From Sulfuricella sp. (GTDB lineage Bacteria; Pseudomonadota; Gammaproteobacteria; Burkholderiales; Sulfuricellaceae): DNA of 64,000 bases. This document shows positions 49,978 to 59,322 of the stretch, piece after piece. A model generated the notes under the pieces. That model saw nothing but the letters and a program-made list of their open reading frames with translations, did not search any database and was not told the origin of the DNA. The position numbers were made by a program, and so were the translations under genes. Location of the stretch: assembly GCA_041651995.1 (NCBI GenBank), contig JBAZID010000001.1:682001-746000 (forward strand). Direction: 5' to 3'. Every line of letters starts with the position of its first letter. Position 1 is the first letter of the stretch.

Positions 49978-49999
49978 GGGCGCCGCTACGGCAGCGCCC
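49978..49999. terminator. Hairpin between convergent genes
   Basis: GGGCGCCGC / GCAGCGCCC stem (one mismatch) with loop TACG, flanked by AAA on the left. It lies 25 bp past the DUF2938 stop and 9 bp from the epimerase stop, a likely bidirectional terminator, though T runs are short on both strands. Confidence 0.55.
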
Positions 50000-50007
50000 T
50001 GCCATTA

Positions 50008-51018
50008 CTACAGGTTTTTGTAGTATTCCCGGTGCCACGCCACAAACTTCTCTATCCCTTCTTTAAGCGGTGTTGATGGCGAAAACCCCACTGCCTGGCG
50101 CAAATCATCGATGTTGGCATAGGTTGCTTCCACGTCGCCATCCTGCATCGGCAACATGTTTTTAACCGCGGTCTGTCCTACTGCATCCTCGATGGTGCCG
50201 ATGAAAGTCATCAACTCCACCGGCTCGTGGTTGCCGATGTTGTACACGCGGAACGGAACGTTGCTGGTGGCGGCATCCGGCTGGCTTCGATCAAAGGCCG
50301 GATTGGCTGTGGCGGTTGTATCGAGAACCCGTACCACGCCTTCGACGATGTCGTCGATATAGGTGAAATCGCGTTGCATTTTTCCCTGGTTGAACACGTC
50401 AATGGGGCGTCCGGCGCGAATCGCCGAGGTGAAGAGCGAGGGCGACATGTCGGGGCGGCCCCATGGACCATAAACTGTGAAGAAGCGCAGGCCGGTAGTG
50501 GGCAAGCCGTAGAGGTGGCTGTAGGTGTGCGCCATCAGTTCGTTGGATTTCTTGGTGGCGGCGTAAAGGCTCACCGGGTGATCCACGTTGTCATGCACCG
50601 AAAAAGGCATGTGGGTGTTGGCGCCGTAAACACTGGAACTGCTGGCGTATGCGAGATGTTCGACCTGGTTGTGGCGGCAGCCTTCCAGGATGTTGAGGAA
50701 TCCGACTATATTGGATTGGATATAGGCATGGGGATTCTGCAATGAGTAGCGCACGCCGGGCTGGGCGGCAAGATTCACCACGCGGTTGAATTTTTCCGTG
50801 GCAAACAGGGTTTCGGTCGCCTGCCGATCAGCCATGTCCATGCGGATGAAGCGGAAGCCCTCCAGGCCAGTGAGCTGCTTGAGCCGGTCTTCCTTAAGCT
50901 GGACATCATAATAATCGTTGAGGTTGTCGATGCCGACCACTTCCACGCCCTTGGCAAGCAGGCGCTGTGCGGTGTGCATGCCGATAAATCCGGCTACGCC
51001 GGTAATCAGAACTTTCAT
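50008..51018 (-). CDS. NAD-dependent sugar epimerase (UDP-glucuronate 4-epimerase type)
   Basis: 336-residue extended SDR. GVAGFIGMHTAQRLL is the NAD motif (GxxGxxG), SSSSVYG and YAATKK give the catalytic Ser and Tyr-x-x-x-Lys, and the GLRFFTVYGPWGRPDMS stretch with QRDFTYIDDIVEG is typical of the UDP-glucuronate 4-epimerase (CapI/LspL) group. Likely role: supply of UDP-galacturonate for surface polysaccharide. It abuts the glycosyltransferase stop directly. Confidence 0.88.
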   Translation of the reverse strand: MKVLITGVAGFIGMHTAQRLLAKGVEVVGIDNLNDYYDVQLKEDRLKQLTGLEGFRFIRMDMADRQATETLFATEKFNRVVNLAAQPGVRYSLQNPHAYIQSNIVGFLNILEGCRHNQVEHLAYASSSSVYGANTHMPFSVHDNVDHPVSLYAATKKSNELMAHTYSHLYGLPTTGLRFFTVYGPWGRPDMSPSLFTSAIRAGRPIDVFNQGKMQRDFTYIDDIVEGVVRVLDTTATANPAFDRSQPDAATSNVPFRVYNIGNHEPVELMTFIGTIEDAVGQTAVKNMLPMQDGDVEATYANIDDLRQAVGFSPSTPLKEGIEKFVAWHREYYKNL

Positions 51019-51771
51019 TTATTCTCCTTTTTGCAAAGCCATGAGCTTTGCATATTTCATAAAACTGTTGCCGCAGCCGATGACGATGTGCACCAGTCCC
51101 GCAATGCCATCCAGCATGCCGAGGCGAAAAAAATAGAATCTCACGAAGCGCACTACCGGGCTGAAAACAAGCTGCGCCAGATGCGCGCGCCGTCCGGCCT
51201 GATACAAAGCTGCGGCCTGTAGCGAGGTGTAGCGGTTCTGCTTGTCCAGATAGGTGCCCAGGTCCTCGGCTGAATCGTGCAGCAGGTCGCCGCGCAGCGT
51301 GCCAACCTCGCTGCCGGTCAGCACTTTTTCATGCACCGCATCGTCGCTCCAGCGTGCATGGCGGCGGTCGAACAGGCGCAGGCTCCAGTCCGGGTAGCCT
51401 TCGCCGTGACGCAAATAACGTCCCATGAAGCGGTTGCTGCGTGGCATCCGGTATGCATGATGCTCGGGGTGGCCCAGTGCAGCGGTAATACTGGCACGCA
51501 AGTCTTCGCTCACCTGTTCGTCCGCATCGAGGCACAGCACCCAGTCGTTGCTTGCCTGCGCCACCGCGAACTGCTTTTGCAGCCCGAATCCCAGCCAGTC
51601 CTGGGAAATGAACCGTGCGCCGTATTTTAACGCAATTGCCTCGGTATTATCGCGACTGCCGCTGTCCACCACCACGATTTCGTCCGCAAATTTGACGCTC
51701 TGCAGGCAGGCCTCAAGTTGAGGTGCGGCGTTGAGGGTGATGAGCGCAACGGAAAAAGGCTGGGTTTGCAT
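51019..51771 (-). CDS. Family 2 glycosyltransferase (WaaE/KdtX-like)
   Basis: 250 residues. GT-A fold with SVALITLNAAPQLEACLQS, DEIVVVDSGSRDNT and CLDADEQVSEDL (metal-binding DxD region), then EGYPDWSLRLFDRR, typical of LPS core beta-glucosyltransferases of the WaaE type. It is divergent from waaC, 44 bp between starts, supporting an LPS-core role. Acceptor and donor are inferred only. Confidence 0.87.
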   Translation of the reverse strand: MQTQPFSVALITLNAAPQLEACLQSVKFADEIVVVDSGSRDNTEAIALKYGARFISQDWLGFGLQKQFAVAQASNDWVLCLDADEQVSEDLRASITAALGHPEHHAYRMPRSNRFMGRYLRHGEGYPDWSLRLFDRRHARWSDDAVHEKVLTGSEVGTLRGDLLHDSAEDLGTYLDKQNRYTSLQAAALYQAGRRAHLAQLVFSPVVRFVRFYFFRLGMLDGIAGLVHIVIGCGNSFMKYAKLMALQKGE

Positions 51772-51815
51772 GGAACATTATTATGCCTGCTGGCTGGGTA
51801 GGCTAAAATAGCAGA

Positions 51816-52775
51816 ATGTTGAAAATATTGCTGGTAAAGACTTCTTCCATGGGTGATGTCATTCACGCGCTGCCCTCCGTGACCGACATTTTCGAGCATT
51901 ATCCCGATGCGAAAGTGGACTGGGTGGTGGAGGAGAATTTTGCCGAGCTGCCGGCCCTACATCCGGGCGTGCGAAGAGTCATCCCGGTGGCGGTGCGGCG
52001 CTGGCGCCGGAATTTACTCGGCATGGCAAGCTGGCATGAAATGGCTGCTTTTCGCCGCGCCATTCAGGCAACGGACTATGATTTGATCCTCGATAGCCAG
52101 GGGCTGATCAAGAGCGCCGCCATCGCGCGCCTGGCCCATGGGCCGCGCTGCGGATTCGATCGTTCCAGCGCGCGCGAACCCTTGGCCGCGCTGGTTTACG
52201 ACAGGGTTATCCGGGTGGCATGCGACCTTCATGCGGTGGAGCGCAACCGCCTGCTGATGGGGCGTGCGCTGGGTTACGTGCCCGGCGGGAACGTGGATTA
52301 TGGCGTCACGGCGCCATCGCTGACACTGCCGTGGCTGCCCGGCGGGCCTTATGCGGTGTTGCTGCATGCCACCAGCCGCGCCGACAAGGAATGGCCCGAG
52401 GCGGACTGGGTTGCGCTGGCTGCCCGCCTCAACAGCCAGAAGCTGTGCTGCGTCCTTCCCTGGGGAGCGCCACACGAACAGGCGCGCAGCGAGCGCCTGG
52501 CAAAGCAAATGGCTGATGCCGTGGTGCCGCCACGCCTTGGCCTGACGCAGGCAGCCGCGCTATTGGGCGCTGCACAGGCCGTGGTGGGCGTGGATACCGG
52601 GCTGACTCATCTGGCCGCGGCGCTCAAGGTGCCGGTGGTGGCTTTGTATTGCGCCTCCGACCCCGGCCTGACGGGCGTCTATGCCAGCGGCCCAGCCCTC
52701 AATCTTGGTTGCGCGGGACAAGTGCCGCGGCTGGATGCAGTCATCGCGGCACTGGAAAAGGTCATGCCGGGATGA
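51816..52775 (+). CDS. waaC: Lipopolysaccharide heptosyltransferase I
   Basis: 319-residue GT9 enzyme adding the first heptose to Kdo2-lipid A. MLKILLVKTSSMGDVIHALP at the start, IDxQGL region (LDSQGLIKSAA), LHATSRADKEWPEADW and VGVDTGLTHLAAAL. Its stop overlaps the waaA start (ATGA), giving a waaC-waaA unit. Confidence 0.95.
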   Translation: MLKILLVKTSSMGDVIHALPSVTDIFEHYPDAKVDWVVEENFAELPALHPGVRRVIPVAVRRWRRNLLGMASWHEMAAFRRAIQATDYDLILDSQGLIKSAAIARLAHGPRCGFDRSSAREPLAALVYDRVIRVACDLHAVERNRLLMGRALGYVPGGNVDYGVTAPSLTLPWLPGGPYAVLLHATSRADKEWPEADWVALAARLNSQKLCCVLPWGAPHEQARSERLAKQMADAVVPPRLGLTQAAALLGAAQAVVGVDTGLTHLAAALKVPVVALYCASDPGLTGVYASGPALNLGCAGQVPRLDAVIAALEKVMPG

Positions 52776-54067
52776 GCAAGGGGTCAACTCAGGAAACCGG
52801 GGTGACAGGCTGGATCTACACCGCAGCCCTGTTTCTGCTTCTGCCCTATGTGGCGTTCCATCTTGTCTGGCGCGCACGGCGCCAGCCGGAATATCTGCGT
52901 CACTGGGGTGAGCGTTTTGGCCGCTACCCCCAGCCCCCCCCCTTGCGCCCGGTGATCTGGCTGCATGCGGTATCAGTGGGCGAAACGCGCGCCGCCGCGC
53001 CGCTGGTGAAGGCGCTGCGGGCACGCTATCCGGAACACCAGATTCTTCTTACCCATATGACGCCCACCGGACGCGAGACCGGGGAACAGCTGTTCGGACC
53101 GGATGTGCTGCGCTGCTATCTGCCTTATGACTACCCGTTTGCGGTGCGGCATTTTCTTGATCATTTCAAGCCTGAGCTGGGGCTGCTGCTGGAAACGGAA
53201 ATCTGGCCCAATCTGATTCGGGCTTGCCACGGGGCAAATATTCCGCTGTGCCTGGTGAATGCCCGCCTGTCGGAAAAATCGGCGCGCCGCTATGCGAGAT
53301 TTGGCGGGCTGACCTCAGCCAGTCTGCGGCAAATGAGCGAAATTGCCGCGCAGACGGAAGGCGACGTGCGGCGCCTGGAGGCATTGGGTGCCCGAAATGT
53401 GAGCGTGATGGGTAACCTCAAGTTCGATATTACCCCCGCCCCTGAATTGCTTGATCTTGGCCATACGCTGTTGCAGCGCTTCGGGCCGGAACGGATGATT
53501 TTCCTGGCCGCGAGTACGCGCGAAGGGGAAGAAGAGAAAATCCTGTCTGCCGTGCGAAACGCAGGGATAGCCGGTTTGCTTACGGTAATCGTTCCGCGTC
53601 ATCCACAGCGTTTCGGGGAACTTGCCCAGTTGCTGGAGAAATTGAGAATCCCATACCGGCGCCGCAGCCTGGAACAACCCATTGAGCCGGCAGTAGAGGT
53701 ATTGCTGGGCGACAGCATGGGTGAAATGTTTGCCTACTATGCCGCCTGTGATGTCGCATTCATTGGCGGCAGCTTGCTGCCTTATGGCGGACAAAACCTG
53801 ATCGAGGCCTGTGCGGTAGGCAAGCCGGTTATTCTTGGGCCACACACCTGGAATTTCGCCGAGGCGGCGGATCGGGCGGTGGAAGCGGGCGCGGCCGTTC
53901 GGGTGGCCGATGAAGAAGGGTTGGTGCGGGAATTACAGGATCTGTTACAGAATCCGGAACGGCGCCGCCGCATGGGTCAGGCCGGGCTGAATTTCAGCCG
54001 CCAGCATCGGGGGGCGACAGAAAAAGTGATGGCCATGCTGGAAGTCATTGCGAGCGCAGCGAAGTAA
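52772..54067 (+). CDS. waaA: 3-deoxy-D-manno-octulosonic acid (Kdo) transferase
   Basis: 431-residue GT30 enzyme, inner-membrane anchored at the N-terminus (IYTAALFLLLPYVAFHLVW). LHAVSVGETRAAAPLV, LLTHMTPTGRETGEQLF, ETEIWPNLIRACH, NARLSEKSARRY and GGSLLPYGGQNLIEACAVG are all present. The last residues (VIASAAK) are encoded by the left arm of repeat E2, and the stop exists only because one base of that arm differs from its partner (TAA in place of CAA). Confidence 0.96.
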   Translation: MSKGSTQETGVTGWIYTAALFLLLPYVAFHLVWRARRQPEYLRHWGERFGRYPQPPPLRPVIWLHAVSVGETRAAAPLVKALRARYPEHQILLTHMTPTGRETGEQLFGPDVLRCYLPYDYPFAVRHFLDHFKPELGLLLETEIWPNLIRACHGANIPLCLVNARLSEKSARRYARFGGLTSASLRQMSEIAAQTEGDVRRLEALGARNVSVMGNLKFDITPAPELLDLGHTLLQRFGPERMIFLAASTREGEEEKILSAVRNAGIAGLLTVIVPRHPQRFGELAQLLEKLRIPYRRRSLEQPIEPAVEVLLGDSMGEMFAYYAACDVAFIGGSLLPYGGQNLIEACAVGKPVILGPHTWNFAEAADRAVEAGAAVRVADEEGLVRELQDLLQNPERRRRMGQAGLNFSRQHRGATEKVMAMLEVIASAAK

Positions 54068-54232
54068 TCGCGCTTCTTTTAATCCCGGATTATCCGTCAG
54101 GGCCAAAACACAGTAGGCGCGGCGCCCTCGCCGCGATTCGCGCCGGGGCGGCGCTCCAACATGTACGAGCATCCCAATGAACTATCTGGGTTAAACACAC
54201 AACCCGGATTGCTTCGCTGCGCTCGCAATGAC
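54044..54232. repeat. Family E repeat, copy 2, with a family F element nested inside
   Basis: Arms 54044-54069 and 54207-54232 (core GCGAGCGCAGCGAAG) are 26-bp reverse complements with one mismatch. They enclose 137 bp, much longer than the 28-bp loop of copy 1. Inside lies a GTAG-type palindrome. The left arm overlaps the waaA end. The right arm is 5 bp from the tolC stop. Confidence 0.88.
54113..54157. repeat. Family F repeat, copy 1: GTAG-type REP-like palindrome nested in E2
   Basis: GTAGGCGCGGCGCCCTCGCC start, with GGCGCC and GCGCCGGGGCGGCGC hairpin parts. It resembles the 58679-58734 element and the GTAGGAGCGGC-type REPs of other proteobacteria. Confidence 0.7.
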
Positions 54233-54237
54233 AACGA

Positions 54238-55551
54238 TCATTTCAGCCACTGATTGACTTGCTGGAGATCGTCTTCCGCCAGCGTGCCTGCTGCTGATTT
54301 CAGCTTCAGGCGGCTGACAAGGTAGGCATAGCGCGCCTTGTACAGGTCGCGCTTGGCGCTGAAAAGTTGTTGCTGGGCGTTGAGTACATCGACATTGGTA
54401 CGCACGCCGACTTCCAGCCCCAGCCGGGTGGAATCGAGCGCGCTCTGGCTCGACACCAGCGCCTGTTCCAGCGCCCTGACCTGCGCGGCGCCGCTGGTTA
54501 CGCCCAGATACGCTTCGCGGGTGGAGAGCGCTGACTGGCGCACTTCAAGGGTCAGATCCTGGCGCGCCTTTTCCTGATTGGCTACTGCTTCACGTACTCT
54601 TGAGCTGGTTGCGCCGCCCTGATACAGCGGAAGAGCGAGTTGCAGGCCGATGGTGGTGGCTCGGGTATCGTAGGCGCCGAAACGTCCGCCGCTCAGGCCG
54701 CTATCACCATAAGTAGCCACCAGATCGAGTGTCGGGTGGTGGCCGGCACGGTTGCGCTCCACTTCCTGATTGGCGATTTCCGCGCTGACGCGCTTTGCCT
54801 GAACCAGTAAATTATCCTGTTCCGCAGCTCCCACCCATTTGCTGATGTCATTGGGCTCGGGTGCTTGCAGCGACAGCTCTGCCGCGAGCGTGGCAAGCGG
54901 GCCGGGTAACTTGCCGATGATTTTTTCAAGCGCTCTCTGGCGGATTTCAAGCTCGTTGAGGGCGGCGATTTCGCTGGCGCTGGCCAGATCGAAGCGGGCC
55001 TGCGCTTCATGGGTATCGGTGATGGTCGCGGTGCCGACTTCAAAGCTCATTTTTGCCTGCTCCAGCTGCTCCTGAATGGCTTTATTCTGGGTTCCAGCCA
55101 GCGCGACATTATCTTGCGCCAGCAGGACGTCGAAATAAGCCTGGGCGACATTGAGGATCAGTCCCTGCTGTGCTGCTACGTACTGAATTTCCGCCACAGC
55201 GCTTTGCAGTTTGCCCAGCTCGTAGATGGCCCAGTTTTGCCGCCGGTAAATGGGTTGCATCAGGGTGAGTTTTGCGCCGTTGGAATTGTAGTTGTAGTCA
55301 GTCGTGGTTCCGGTACTGCGCGTCAGGATTTCTTCCTTGTTCCAGATGGTGCTGGCGCCCAGATCCAGGGAGGGCAACAGCAGCGCGCGCGCCTGTGGCA
55401 ATTTTTCCTGCCCCGCCTGGTAGGCGGCACGAGCGGAAGCGAGCGCCGCATCGTTGGCGAGCGCATCGCGATAGATGTCCATCAGGTTGGCCGCCTCGAC
55501 GCCAGGAGCGAAGGTGGCGGTAATCAGTAATGCCAGGGTGAGTCGTTTCAT
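54238..55551 (-). CDS. tolC: TolC-family outer membrane channel protein
   Basis: 437 residues from ATG 55551 (AGGAAATTCGTG upstream). Signal peptide KRLTLALLITATFAPGVEA, then the two-repeat TolC layout: LMDIYRDALANDAALASARAAYQAGQEKLPQARALLLPSLD and a second half with LQLALPLYQGGATSSRVREA and NVDVLNAQQQLFSAKRDLYKARYAYL. It forms the exit duct of type I secretion and efflux systems; none is adjacent. The longer frame from 55683 is rejected. Confidence 0.94.
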   Translation of the reverse strand: MKRLTLALLITATFAPGVEAANLMDIYRDALANDAALASARAAYQAGQEKLPQARALLLPSLDLGASTIWNKEEILTRSTGTTTDYNYNSNGAKLTLMQPIYRRQNWAIYELGKLQSAVAEIQYVAAQQGLILNVAQAYFDVLLAQDNVALAGTQNKAIQEQLEQAKMSFEVGTATITDTHEAQARFDLASASEIAALNELEIRQRALEKIIGKLPGPLATLAAELSLQAPEPNDISKWVGAAEQDNLLVQAKRVSAEIANQEVERNRAGHHPTLDLVATYGDSGLSGGRFGAYDTRATTIGLQLALPLYQGGATSSRVREAVANQEKARQDLTLEVRQSALSTREAYLGVTSGAAQVRALEQALVSSQSALDSTRLGLEVGVRTNVDVLNAQQQLFSAKRDLYKARYAYLVSRLKLKSAAGTLAEDDLQQVNQWLK

Positions 55552-55561
55552 CACGAATTTC

Positions 55562-55885
55562 CTAATATTTACGCATGGCCGGATCGGCGTCCCTTGCCCA
55601 GGCTTCCACTCCACCCTGCAAGTTGTACACATTGGCAAAGCCGGCCTGTTCGAGAAACAGGCCAGCCCGGTAACTGCGCACACCGTGATGGCAGATCACC
55701 ACGACTTCGGCTTCCGGGTCCAGTTCCGTGAGGCGTTGCGGAATCTGTTGCAGTGGCAGCAGCAGCGAACCTTCAATGTGACAGTACTGGTATTCCCAAG
55801 TTTCACGCACGTCCACCAGAATAGGCTGTTTGCGTGACGGGTGTTCGAGCCAGGTTATCAGTTCGAGAGGATGAAGCTGCTTCAA
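55562..55885 (-). CDS. Rhodanese-domain protein
   Basis: 107-residue single rhodanese domain. Active Cys in VICHHGVRSYRAG near residue 65; ILVDVRETWEYQYCHIEGSLLLPL and NLQGGVEAWARDADP complete the fold. Sulfur-transfer or redox role, substrate unknown. It lies between pcm (3 bp) and tolC (10 bp) on the same strand, a common order in betaproteobacteria. Confidence 0.93.
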   Translation of the reverse strand: MKQLHPLELITWLEHPSRKQPILVDVRETWEYQYCHIEGSLLLPLQQIPQRLTELDPEAEVVVICHHGVRSYRAGLFLEQAGFANVYNLQGGVEAWARDADPAMRKY

Positions 55886-55888
55886 TGC

Positions 55889-56542
55889 TTAAAATACAAA
55901 ACGCTGGGGCTGCAGGGCGTTGCGCAGGGGGGGAATGCAGGTTTCGAACAGATTTGCAGTGCGGCAGGCGCCTTCGCCAAGACAGGTAACCAGCGTTCCC
56001 TCCATCACCGGCGCATCCCCCAGCACCGCGAACATCCGGCCACCCTTGTTCAGGCTGGCGAGGAAGGCCTCCGGCAGAACCGGCACCGAACCGGTCAGCA
56101 CGATAACATCATAGGTGCCGTGGCGGTTCCAGCCATGAGACGCATCGCCGAGTTCCAGGGTGACATTGTGAACGCCGTGTGCGCGGAGTTTTTCTTCCGC
56201 CTGCGACTTGAATTCCGGCACGATCTCGACGCTGTAGACGTGTTCGGCCCCGCGTGCCAGCATGGCCGTCATGTAGCCGCTGCCGGTGCCGACCTCCAGC
56301 ACCCTGTCGGTTTTTTTGATGGCCAGTTCCTGGATAATGCGGGCTTCCAGCTTGGGTGTCAGCATGACTTCGTCGTGGCCGAGAGGGATTTCCATGTCGA
56401 CAAAAGCCTGATCACGATAGGCGGCAGGGACAAATTCCTCGCGCCGCATATCCAATAACATATCCAGCACCTGCTGATCCAGAACATTCCATGTGCGGAT
56501 CTGCTGTTCCACCATGTTGAAACGCGCTTGTTCGATATTCAT
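55889..56542 (-). CDS. pcm: Protein-L-isoaspartate O-methyltransferase
   Basis: 217 residues from ATG 56542 with GGAG upstream. SAM-dependent repair of isoaspartyl damage. EVGTGSGYMTAMLARGA is the SAM motif; FVPAAYRDQAFVDMEIPLGHDEVMLTP and DVIVLTGSVPVLPEAFL match the PCMT family, although the usual THIPVPE-type sequence varies. First gene of pcm-rhodanese-tolC. Confidence 0.93.
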   Translation of the reverse strand: MNIEQARFNMVEQQIRTWNVLDQQVLDMLLDMRREEFVPAAYRDQAFVDMEIPLGHDEVMLTPKLEARIIQELAIKKTDRVLEVGTGSGYMTAMLARGAEHVYSVEIVPEFKSQAEEKLRAHGVHNVTLELGDASHGWNRHGTYDVIVLTGSVPVLPEAFLASLNKGGRMFAVLGDAPVMEGTLVTCLGEGACRTANLFETCIPPLRNALQPQRFVF

Positions 56543-56607
56543 AGCCACTCCGTGAGATAACGCCGTTGCTTGCAATTATTCCACAATTCCAGTAGTTTCA
56601 CACATCT

Positions 56608-56692
56608 TAGCTGGGGGTCCTGGCGCGTGTCGTGCCGGGTGAGAAAAACCCTTTGAACCTGATGCGGATAATGCCGTCGCAGGGAAGCGTTG
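56608..56692 (+). ncRNA. TPP riboswitch (THI element)
   Basis: Conserved THI-box strings in order: CTGGGGGTCC, GGGTGAGAAA, ACCCTTTGAACCTGAT, GGATAATGCCG and CGCAGGGAAGCG. They form the P1-P5 fork that binds thiamine pyrophosphate. It lies directly upstream of thiC, which it should repress when TPP is high, probably by hiding the GGAG at about 56720. Confidence 0.95.
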
Positions 56693-56734
56693 CCTGCCCC
56701 AGCTCCTTGCGTGCCTCCGAGGAGTTTCCTTGTA

Positions 56735-58606
<1,872 letters not shown>

Positions 58607-58678
58607 TCCGTGCCGATGTGCGTTTCATGATCAAAACGGTCATCGAGGGTGACCGCCTAATGGAAATCCGGGGTAACT

Positions 58679-58734
58679 GTAGGAGCGGCGCCCCCGCCGC
58701 GATGGCTTATCGGCCCGAGGCGGGCCTCCTACGG
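58679..58734. repeat. Family F repeat, copy 2: GTAG...CTAC REP-like doublet
   Basis: GTAGGAGCGGCGCCCCCGCC on the left and CGAGGCGGGCCTCCTACG on the right, each with a short hairpin. This is the format of REP pairs (GTAG plus stem) known in pseudomonads. It is fused to the remnant of an antitoxin gene just downstream, whose 5' end it replaces. Confidence 0.8.
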
Positions 58735-58936
58735 GAGAAACGGCTCAAACGCAGAATCCGGGTTCAACGTGATCGACCGTGTACTCGCCACCGGCGAGCC
58801 AGTTGAAATCGAGCACCAGGGCAAGTGCGTGCTGCTGGTGCCGGAGCAAGGGCGCCGGCAAGTGGCGTGCTGCTCACGCGGGACGAGAAAATCCGTAGTA
58901 ATGCTCCTTGTGTCATCTGGCAAGACCAATCAGTGA
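58727..58936 (+). pseudogene. Phd/YefM antitoxin - PIN toxin remnant (internal deletion)
   Basis: One frame (58766-58852) reads NVIDRVLATGEPVEIEHQGK then VLLVPE, the middle of a Phd/YefM-type antitoxin. The next frame (58861-58923) reads GVLLTRDEKIRSNAPCVIWQ, the C-terminal strand and helix of a PIN-domain (VapC-like) toxin. Antitoxin start and most of the toxin are missing, with no ATG in the antitoxin frame. This fits a TA pair collapsed by an internal deletion, its 5' end cut by repeat F2. Confidence 0.65.
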
Positions 58937-59012
58937 CGACACGTCATGCTTCTTTTTTTCTATCGGTAAATCTCGCGCCGGTTGCCAACCTGCACCACGC
59001 AATACGCAATAT

Positions 59013-59250
59013 GCGGGGTCATATGCGCGGGGTCATATGCGGGGTCAGGTCTTTCAAAATAACATCCAACCGCACATACTCCCGCCATGGCAAGACCTCT
59101 ACACATAGAATTATCCGGCGGGCTGCACCACCGTGGTCTAGATGTGTAGCGTAGCCCCCGCTACAATCCCCCATCATGCCCCGCCCCATATGCATAGAAT
59201 TTCCCAATGATCTCTATCTCGTCACCGTACGTGGGGATAGACGCGAGTAA
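59013..59250 (+). pseudogene. Two RAYT (REP-associated tyrosine transposase) N-terminal remnants
   Basis: ATG 59087-59149 reads MARPLHIELSGGLHH then stops; ATG 59176-59250 reads MPRPICIEFPNDLYLV then TVRGDRRE and stops. Both match the MARPLRIEFPGALYHVTSRG-like start of Y1 transposases linked to REP elements. They are preceded by three GGGGTCA units (59014-59050; GGGGTCATATGCG twice, then GGGGTCAGGT). Neither reaches the HUH motif, so no active enzyme remains. Confidence 0.7.
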
Positions 59251-59322
59251 CAGGTCAGGCACGATTTTGCGCATTGCGGCGGAAACGATCCGCCGCCCAG
59301 GCCGGCCACGAGGCCGCACCAG

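Noticed and set aside
55552..55683. N-terminal extension of TolC
   Set aside because: It precedes a normal signal peptide and overlaps the rhodanese gene.
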